From positions 1 through 10,750 of the forward strand of contig JAGOCL010000048.1 of NCBI GenBank assembly GCA_017998755.1: a stretch of DNA of 10,750 nucleotides, in the 5' to 3' direction. Below the pieces are notes generated by a model. The model saw nothing but the letters and a program-made list of their open reading frames with translations, ran no database searches and had not been told where the DNA came from. The position numbers were made by a program, and so were the translations under genes. Shown one piece after another: positions 6,496-10,750 of the stretch. Position 1 is the first letter of the stretch. Every line of letters begins with the position of its first letter. This DNA comes from Spirochaetota bacterium (GTDB lineage Bacteria > Spirochaetota > GWE2-31-10 > MWDO01).

Positions 6496-6524
6496 TTGAA
6501 GGAATTATATCGTATTCTTATAGC
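6496..6524 (+). promoter_or_regulatory. Weak candidate promoter for the cyclase gene
   Basis: TTGAAG (6496-6501), a 17-base spacer and TATAGC (6519-6524) each match consensus at four of six positions and lie about 70 bases before ATG 6593. The 6441-6592 gap holds nothing else clear beyond AAAGGA just before the ATG, and read-through from the NrnA-like gene is also possible. Confidence 0.3.
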
Positions 6525-6592
6525 CGAATAATTTTTATAGAATATTTTACCGATTAATAAAGGTATGTAAAAATTTATTAAAGGAATAATTT

Positions 6593-8614
6593 ATGTTTTA
6601 TACTGAAATTCCCTACGAGTCTTTATTCTTAATATTGGAAATAACCAAAGTAATGAATTATGAAAAGGATTTGTACAAACTTTTGCATTATATATCAGAA
6701 CAATCGTGTAAAGTAATAAATTCGGATAGATGCTCTATATTTCTCCACGATAAAGAGTCAAACGATCTCTATTCAAAAGTTTCTCTAAAACAGGAAAACG
6801 AGATACGCGTGCAGAGGGGGCAGGGAATAGTCGGATACGTTTACGATACGGGAATTCCCCTTATTATTCCGGACGCTTATAAAGACGAAAGATTTCACAA
6901 AGAGATTGACAAAATAACCGGATATAAAACCAGAAATATATTGTGCTATCCTGTAAAAAATATAAACGGCGAGATTATCGGCGTTTTTGAAATGATTAAC
7001 AAGCTGGACGACCTTGATTTTACAAACATAGATATCGCGCTAATGGATATATTTTCATCGCAAGCGGCGATAGCGATTGAAAACTCAATATTACTATTGG
7101 ATACGATAAAAAAAGAGCGTATGAAGATGTATATCCCCGAATCTCTGGTAAACGAGATCGAATACGACTGGAAAAAAGGGATGGAAGAAGTCGCGATGGA
7201 GACGATAACATCGATGTTTCTTGATTTCAGAGGGTTCACCCAGTTGTCGAAAAAATACGATCCGTTTAAAATTTTGTATATACTGAATAATTTTTTTACC
7301 GAGTGCGAGAAAATTATCAGAGACGCGGGCGGAGAAATTAACAAGTTTTTAGGAGACGGGTTTTTGGCGGTATTTAGCGGTAAAAACGCTACATCAGCCA
7401 TAATAAATTGTCTTGACGCCGCGTTTCAGATAAACGAATACCTCAAGATTTTTAACAAAAAGGAACGGGCGGCGTTAGAAGAAGAACTCAAAATCGGTAT
7501 GGGTATTGCGACGGGAGAGGCGATAATAGGCAACGTCGGAGGGATTAAACGCGGCGATTATTCTGTCATCGGGGAATGCGTTAATATCTCGGCAAAACTC
7601 GAGAAATTATCCAAAATATCCTCAATATCGAACGTGATTATTCATAATTCAACTAACGCATACATTAGCAAGATATACGAGACTAAAATCGTTATAAAAG
7701 ACGAGGCGCTTGGGGAAGTATATGAAGTTATAGGATTGTCGAGCGATGAGAATATCGAAAAATTTTTACTGGAATCCTCAAATTCGGATAAAGCGGAGAT
7801 AATAGAGTATCTCGGCAGAAAGAATGGGAAAAGGTACTCTTCATATTTGTTGGATATTTATGAAAACGCGGACGCCGCCGTAAAAATCAAGATATTATCG
7901 AGCTTATCAGGTTTTAAAGATATAAATAGAAGCGTTATCAGAAAAATTAAAGGTTATTACGATAAAGAAACCGATCCTAAGGTCAAATCTAAAATCATAA
8001 ACGTAGTTGGAAGACACTGTACAAAGGACGATATAGGATTTCTAGAAAATCAGATAAAAGATAAGGATTCGCGAATACGGTCGGACGCATACGAAGCTCT
8101 GTGGAAATTCAGTTCGGTCGCTAAGATTCAAGAGATGATAGCGAATTTCAAGGATACGGATAATAGAGCAAAAGCGTCGGCGACTATTTTGCTCAGTAAA
8201 TTTGATATACTCGAGTCGGTTAAAATTATCAGAGAGATGCTTAATTCTGCTAATACGGCGATGAAGTATTCGGGAGCTTACGCTCTCGCAAATATTGGGA
8301 GATTTTACGATTCGGAGAAAATTATCTTTAAATTAGAAAATCAAGAGGTCAGAAACAGAAAAGAAGCGGCCGAGATAGTTGAACAAACGATCCCGCGATT
8401 AATAGAACTTCTCGACGATTTTGACGATAAGGTAGTTACTCACTCTATTAATGCTTTGGGATCGCTAAGGAATAAAAAAGCGGTATTTCCTCTGGTAAAA
8501 TTAATGGATCGAATAGAAAAAAAATATTACAAATTAATTATTAACGCAATTACAGAAATAGGCATCGACGAAGTGTTATATCATCTCATTTTGAAGAACT
8601 TAGGAAGCGTTTGA
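6593..8614 (+). CDS. GAF - class III adenylate/guanylate cyclase - HEAT repeat signalling protein
   Basis: The 673-residue soluble signalling protein has no membrane segment. A GAF sensor domain covers about residues 22-168 (DRCSIFLHDKES; GQGIVGYVYDTGIPLIIPDAY; AAIAIEN), then a short linker helix (about 169-200). The cyclase catalytic domain covers about 203-382. Metal-binding Asp211 (FLDFRGFT) and Asp255 (FLGDGFLAVF) are 44 residues apart, as in active enzymes. Lys251 and Ser324 (DYSVIG) occupy the base-recognition positions, a class IIIb-like pattern favouring ATP. Asn331 is present, but the partner transition-state Arg is Lys335 (NISAKLE). Residues about 395-673 form PBS/HEAT-like helical repeats (DKDSRIRSDAYEALWKF; AMKYSGAYALANIGR; DDKVVTHSINALGSL), likely a protein-binding scaffold. 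AAAGGA precedes ATG 6593. The product is probably cAMP if active. The GAF ligand and the HEAT partner are unknown. Confidence 0.88.
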   Translation: MFYTEIPYESLFLILEITKVMNYEKDLYKLLHYISEQSCKVINSDRCSIFLHDKESNDLYSKVSLKQENEIRVQRGQGIVGYVYDTGIPLIIPDAYKDERFHKEIDKITGYKTRNILCYPVKNINGEIIGVFEMINKLDDLDFTNIDIALMDIFSSQAAIAIENSILLLDTIKKERMKMYIPESLVNEIEYDWKKGMEEVAMETITSMFLDFRGFTQLSKKYDPFKILYILNNFFTECEKIIRDAGGEINKFLGDGFLAVFSGKNATSAIINCLDAAFQINEYLKIFNKKERAALEEELKIGMGIATGEAIIGNVGGIKRGDYSVIGECVNISAKLEKLSKISSISNVIIHNSTNAYISKIYETKIVIKDEALGEVYEVIGLSSDENIEKFLLESSNSDKAEIIEYLGRKNGKRYSSYLLDIYENADAAVKIKILSSLSGFKDINRSVIRKIKGYYDKETDPKVKSKIINVVGRHCTKDDIGFLENQIKDKDSRIRSDAYEALWKFSSVAKIQEMIANFKDTDNRAKASATILLSKFDILESVKIIREMLNSANTAMKYSGAYALANIGRFYDSEKIIFKLENQEVRNRKEAAEIVEQTIPRLIELLDDFDDKVVTHSINALGSLRNKKAVFPLVKLMDRIEKKYYKLIINAITEIGIDEVLYHLILKNLGSV

Positions 8615-8626
8615 TCTCCATATTTT

Positions 8627-8638
8627 CGACAATTGTCG
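8627..8638. promoter_or_regulatory. Perfect 12-base palindrome upstream of the lipoprotein-radical SAM operon
   Basis: CGACAATTGTCG is a perfect palindrome just past the cyclase stop codon, about 60 bases upstream of the operon -35 box. No T run follows, so it is not a terminator of normal form. It shares GACA...TGTC ends with the palindrome at 8656-8669, and the two centres are 30 bases apart, near three helical turns. This is a possible regulator site. Confidence 0.4.
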
Positions 8639-8655
8639 CTCATTGATGATTAATT

Positions 8656-8669
8656 GACACATATGTGTC
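8656..8669. promoter_or_regulatory. Perfect 14-base palindrome upstream of the lipoprotein-radical SAM operon
   Basis: GACACATATGTGTC is a perfect palindrome ending about 30 bases before the -35 box of the operon promoter, the position expected for an activator or an upstream operator. The half-site orientation does not match the CRP consensus (TGTGA-N6-TCACA). Confidence 0.45.
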
Positions 8670-8699
8670 TTACCAATTTCAACAAATTATATTTCTGCG

Positions 8700-8727
8700 T
8701 TGTATTTCTAAAAAACTATGATATAAT
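8700..8727 (+). promoter_or_regulatory. Extended -10 sigma-70 promoter of the lipoprotein-radical SAM operon
   Basis: A perfect TATAAT at 8722-8727 with an extended TGA just before it is preceded, after a 16-base spacer, by TTGTAT (8700-8705). The start would be near 8734, giving a leader of about 24 bases that includes AAGGAG (8746-8751), six bases before ATG 8758. This is the best -10 element in the window. Confidence 0.75.
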
Positions 8728-8757
8728 CTATAATATTCACTCTTTAAGGAGCGCGGC

Positions 8758-8864
8758 ATGGCGTTTTCGATCAAAAAAGAGACTAGAGTTTCAAAATATT
8801 CTTTACCGTTGGCTCTAAGAAACAGGAACGGTAAAATTATTAAATTTGTATCGGGCGCGGCGCT
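8758..8864 (+). repeat. Direct repeat, copy 1: shared leader-coding segment
   Basis: These 107 bases recur at 9427-9533 with a single mismatch (G at 8769 against T at 9438, synonymous). Identity stops abruptly inside codon 36, where CTT is matched by CTC and the proteins diverge. Confidence 0.97.
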
Positions 8865-9393
8865 TATGGCTTCTTTGAATAGTTGTTGGTTTTTTTTTGG
8901 TAATATTTGGGCTACTGCGGGACTTCCAGCCGCCGAGTATGTAGATAGAAACGGAGCGATAAAGATTGTAGAAGATGAATTAAATTGGTATACGGCGACG
9001 ACGATAGTTTTTCAGCGGGACGTCAAGTTGGCAATACAAGATCAGACTGGCGACGTTATCGACTTTATCGCCGACGGGTATAACGCCGAGAGAAAAATCA
9101 TTTACGAACTGACTGCGTATTACGACTTCAAATATGCTGAAAACTCTAAAGAGAAAATATATCTCGATCCGACTACCGATATTTTAACTACTAATGAAAA
9201 GAATTTGATAAAAAACTTTACTTTCGGGGATCATTACTTTTGCGTTATCGAATCTGATTACGATGAAAGTATTTATTCTGAAGTAGACAATTTTGCATAT
9301 TTTTATTATTTAGAAACGCAAAAGGACGTTACGACGGATCAAACCGACGATACTACAAACGACGCTACGGACGATGCTACCGGCGACTTATGA
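8758..9393 (+). CDS. Radical SAM-associated lipoprotein-like protein 1, function unknown
   Basis: I do not recognise this 211-residue protein. Residues 1-26 form a long polar, basic leader (ending in RNRNGK), followed by a hydrophobic stretch (IIKFVSGAALMASL) and LNSC, a plausible lipobox with Cys43. The body (about 58-187) shares blocks with its paralogue 33 bases downstream: VDRN, IVFQRDVKL, GDVID-x-IADGYNA, KIIYELT-x-YYD, YLDPT-x-DILT and a conserved Cys162 in YFC. The tail (about 191-211) is a Thr/Asp-rich four-residue repeat. It is the first gene of an operon with a radical SAM/SPASM enzyme, so both paralogues are candidate substrates. A T9 run encodes Phe45-47 just after the lipobox. 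AAGGAG lies six bases before the ATG. Alternatives: a plain lipoprotein delivered to the envelope, or a leader-core precursor; both can be true. Confidence 0.75.
   Translation: MAFSIKKETRVSKYSLPLALRNRNGKIIKFVSGAALMASLNSCWFFFGNIWATAGLPAAEYVDRNGAIKIVEDELNWYTATTIVFQRDVKLAIQDQTGDVIDFIADGYNAERKIIYELTAYYDFKYAENSKEKIYLDPTTDILTTNEKNLIKNFTFGDHYFCVIESDYDESIYSEVDNFAYFYYLETQKDVTTDQTDDTTNDATDDATGDL
9340..9390 (+). repeat. Degenerate 12-base repeat coding a Thr/Asp tail
   Basis: The last 17 codons of the first lipoprotein-like gene encode a four-residue period (QTDD, TTND, ATDD, ATGD, then Leu), made of roughly 12-base units. The paralogue lacks it and ends in a short LDTTTDLT instead. Confidence 0.65.
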
Positions 9394-9426
9394 TGAAAGT
9401 CTCCGGCTAAAAAGGAGTTTAAGAAC

Positions 9427-9533
9427 ATGGCGTTTTCTATCAAAAAAGAGACTAGAGTTTCAAAATATTCTTTACCGTTGGCTCTAAGAAACAGGAACGG
9501 TAAAATTATTAAATTTGTATCGGGCGCGGCGCT
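9427..9533 (+). repeat. Direct repeat, copy 2: shared leader-coding segment
   Basis: This is the second copy of the leader-coding segment at 8758-8864, 106 of 107 bases identical. The bases before the ATG are not part of the repeat apart from the shared AAGGAG, which here is nine bases from the ATG instead of six. Confidence 0.97.
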
Positions 9534-10011
9534 CGCGGCGTCTTTATTCGGTTGTCCTACTCCTCCTACGGGTGGTTTACCTTACATAGAACCGGTAGAT
9601 AGGAATATAGCGATTGAACTTGTCGAGAGTAAGTTCGCCGTAGATTTGTCGGCGGATATAGTTTTTCAGCGGGACGTCAAATTGGTTATACAGGACGCTA
9701 GCGGCGACGTAATAGACTTGATCGCCGACGGGTATAACGCGGATAAAAAGATTATTTACGAACTGACCTCTTATTATGATATTAAGACTACTTATTACAA
9801 CGGAGGTTATACTAATAATTATCTTGATCCGACCGGAGATATTCTCACGGACGACGAACTTGGATTGATTAAAAATTATTCGTTCGGGGGGTATTATTTT
9901 TGCAATGTATATTCAGATTACGAAGATATAATAGATAATATATTAGATAAATTAATTCAATACTACAAAAATCTGGATACGACTACGGATTTGACGGCGT
10001 CGATAAGATGA
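9427..10011 (+). CDS. Radical SAM-associated lipoprotein-like protein 2, function unknown
   Basis: The 194-residue paralogue of the preceding gene has identical residues 1-36, then a clean lipobox LFGC with Cys43 followed by PTPPTGG, a flexible linker typical just after lipidation. The body aligns with the first copy through VDRN, IVFQRDVKL-x-IQD, GDVID-x-IADGYNA, KKIIYELT-x-YYD, NYLDPT-x-DIL and YYFC (Cys159), but is otherwise diverged, most of all between blocks and at the C-terminus. The conserved acidic and Tyr positions (ADGYN...YELT) suggest a folded domain and not a short peptide core; I know no function for it. AAGGAG at 9412-9417 lies nine bases before the ATG. Its TGA overlaps the ATG of the radical SAM gene by ATGA, so the two are translationally coupled, consistent with a substrate-enzyme pair. 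Confidence 0.78.
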   Translation: MAFSIKKETRVSKYSLPLALRNRNGKIIKFVSGAALAASLFGCPTPPTGGLPYIEPVDRNIAIELVESKFAVDLSADIVFQRDVKLVIQDASGDVIDLIADGYNADKKIIYELTSYYDIKTTYYNGGYTNNYLDPTGDILTDDELGLIKNYSFGGYYFCNVYSDYEDIIDNILDKLIQYYKNLDTTTDLTASIR

Positions 10012-10750
10012 AGTTTGTCATTAATATTACAGACCTATGCAATCTCGGCTGTTCGTACTGTTACCGCTTGACGAAAAATAACGCAAAAACCGCTACGATT
10101 GATAAGTTGAAAGAGATCGCCGATTTTATCGCAGGCATGTCTCGCGAAAAAGAGGATAAAAATATCTCGGTTACTTTTTTCGGGGGCGAGCCTTTGTTAT
10201 ATCCTGAAAATATTTTTACTACAATCGACTATTTTCTTTCAAATTATCAAGATTATACATATAAATTCGCTATTAATACTAACGGGACGCTTTTTACCGA
10301 CGATATTATTGATAAAATAAATAAATACGACATATTACTTTACCTTTCTATCGACGGGACGAAAAACGCCCACGACGCTAACAGAAAGTTTCATAACGGG
10401 GAAGGAAGTTTTGAGAAGATAGAACCGTTTTTAAATAAAATAAACAGAAGCGTCGCCTATATCGAAAAAGTCATAAGTTGCGCTAACGTCGGATCTACTT
10501 TCAGTTCGATAAAATATTTTTACGAACTCGGTTTTGATAAATTCATCGCGTCTCCGAATTTCACCGACGATTGGGACGATAAAAATTTCGCCGTACTGAA
10601 AAAGGAATACAAAAATCTCGCCGATTTTTACTATCGTCTTCAGAGTAAGAAAAAGGAGATTTATATAAATTTATTCGACGACAAACTCAACTGCCATCTT
10701 TTTAAATGGAAACTCAAAGAGAAGTCCTGCTCGATCGGGCAGAGCGTATT
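10008..10750 (+). CDS. Radical SAM/SPASM peptide-modifying enzyme, 3' end beyond window
   Basis: The first 247 codons of a radical SAM enzyme are present; the gene runs off the right edge. The CxxxCxxC cluster motif is at the very N-terminus (CNLGCSYC, Cys11/15/18) and binds the 4Fe-4S cluster that cleaves S-adenosylmethionine. GGEP is at 59-62, INTNGTLF near 89-96 and LSIDGTKNAHDANRKFHNGEGSF near 113-135. This set is typical of SPASM-type maturases such as anaerobic sulfatase maturase and RiPP enzymes. CSIGQS at 241-246 looks like the first Cys of a SPASM auxiliary-cluster domain. No RiPP recognition element precedes the radical SAM core; the protein starts directly with the first strand. 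The ATG overlaps the preceding stop codon. The likely role is post-translational modification of the two upstream lipoprotein-like products; the chemistry is unknown. Confidence 0.88.
   Translation, partial: MKFVINITDLCNLGCSYCYRLTKNNAKTATIDKLKEIADFIAGMSREKEDKNISVTFFGGEPLLYPENIFTTIDYFLSNYQDYTYKFAINTNGTLFTDDIIDKINKYDILLYLSIDGTKNAHDANRKFHNGEGSFEKIEPFLNKINRSVAYIEKVISCANVGSTFSSIKYFYELGFDKFIASPNFTDDWDDKNFAVLKKEYKNLADFYYRLQSKKKEIYINLFDDKLNCHLFKWKLKEKSCSIGQSV

Noticed and set aside
6469..6497. Inverted repeat AACTTTAT...ATAAAGTT after the NrnA-like gene, as a terminator
   Set aside because: The stem is A/T-rich with a 13-base loop and no T run follows, so it does not meet terminator form; chance pairing in A/T-rich DNA is likely.
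5877..7401. Opposite-strand open frames inside the NrnA-like and cyclase genes
   Set aside because: They lack family motifs and ribosome sites and lie wholly inside genes with full catalytic motifs, so they are shadow frames.
8656..8669. CRP-type cAMP receptor site linking the upstream cyclase to the operon
   Set aside because: The palindrome reads ACACA...TGTGT, the opposite arrangement to TGTGA...TCACA, so a CRP site cannot be claimed.
8758..9533. The 107-base repeat as an insertion-sequence end, attachment site or CRISPR-like repeat
   Set aside because: It is coding, in frame, begins exactly at the start codon in both copies, and has no inverted ends, integrase gene or regular spacers.

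Overview
This is an AT-rich window (roughly 35-37% GC by eye) from a bacterium with a two-membrane envelope. It is most likely a spirochaete or a close relative. That is an inference from the mix of lipoproteins, a GAF-cyclase-HEAT fusion, an LPP20-like periplasmic protein, several CNNM/CorC proteins and frequent TTG starts; no marker gene settles it. There are no IS elements, phage genes or CRISPR arrays. No gap between genes exceeds 200 bases; the larger gaps (about 3977-4147, 5234-5420, 6441-6592, 8615-8757) hold promoters, ribosome binding sites and palindromes only.

Layout. Positions 1-2733 hold three CNNM/CorC-type (hemolysin-family, DUF21-CBS-CorC_HlyC) membrane proteins: the C-terminal end of one on the + strand, and a tightly coupled pair on the - strand that converges on it. 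A small secreted protein of unknown function (2781-3173, +) diverges from that pair and shares its short promoter region. A bidirectional terminator separates it from ribosomal protein L25 (-), which lies behind tRNA-Gln(UUG) and a good sigma-70 promoter. Next come an LPP20-like periplasmic protein (+), a tiny lipoprotein (-) with its own terminator, a DHH/DHHA1 phosphoesterase of the NrnA type (+), and a 673-residue GAF / class III nucleotide cyclase / HEAT-repeat protein (+).

The most unusual part is the right end (8758 to the window edge). A strong promoter preceded by two perfect palindromes drives two paralogous lipoprotein-like proteins, followed by a radical SAM/SPASM maturase whose ATG overlaps the stop codon of the second one. 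The first 107 bases of the two lipoprotein genes are identical except for one base, synonymous positions included, while the rest has diverged strongly. The layout (repeated leader, variable body, coupled SPASM-type radical SAM enzyme) is that of a peptide- or protein-modification cassette, and it resembles in outline the radical-SAM-associated lipoprotein cassettes described in Bacteroidetes. I do not recognise the modified chemistry or the body domain.

How the genes work together: most of the window is core housekeeping (ion transport, translation, small-RNA/nucleotide turnover) with one signalling protein. The lipoprotein-radical SAM operon is the only part that looks like a dedicated accessory system.
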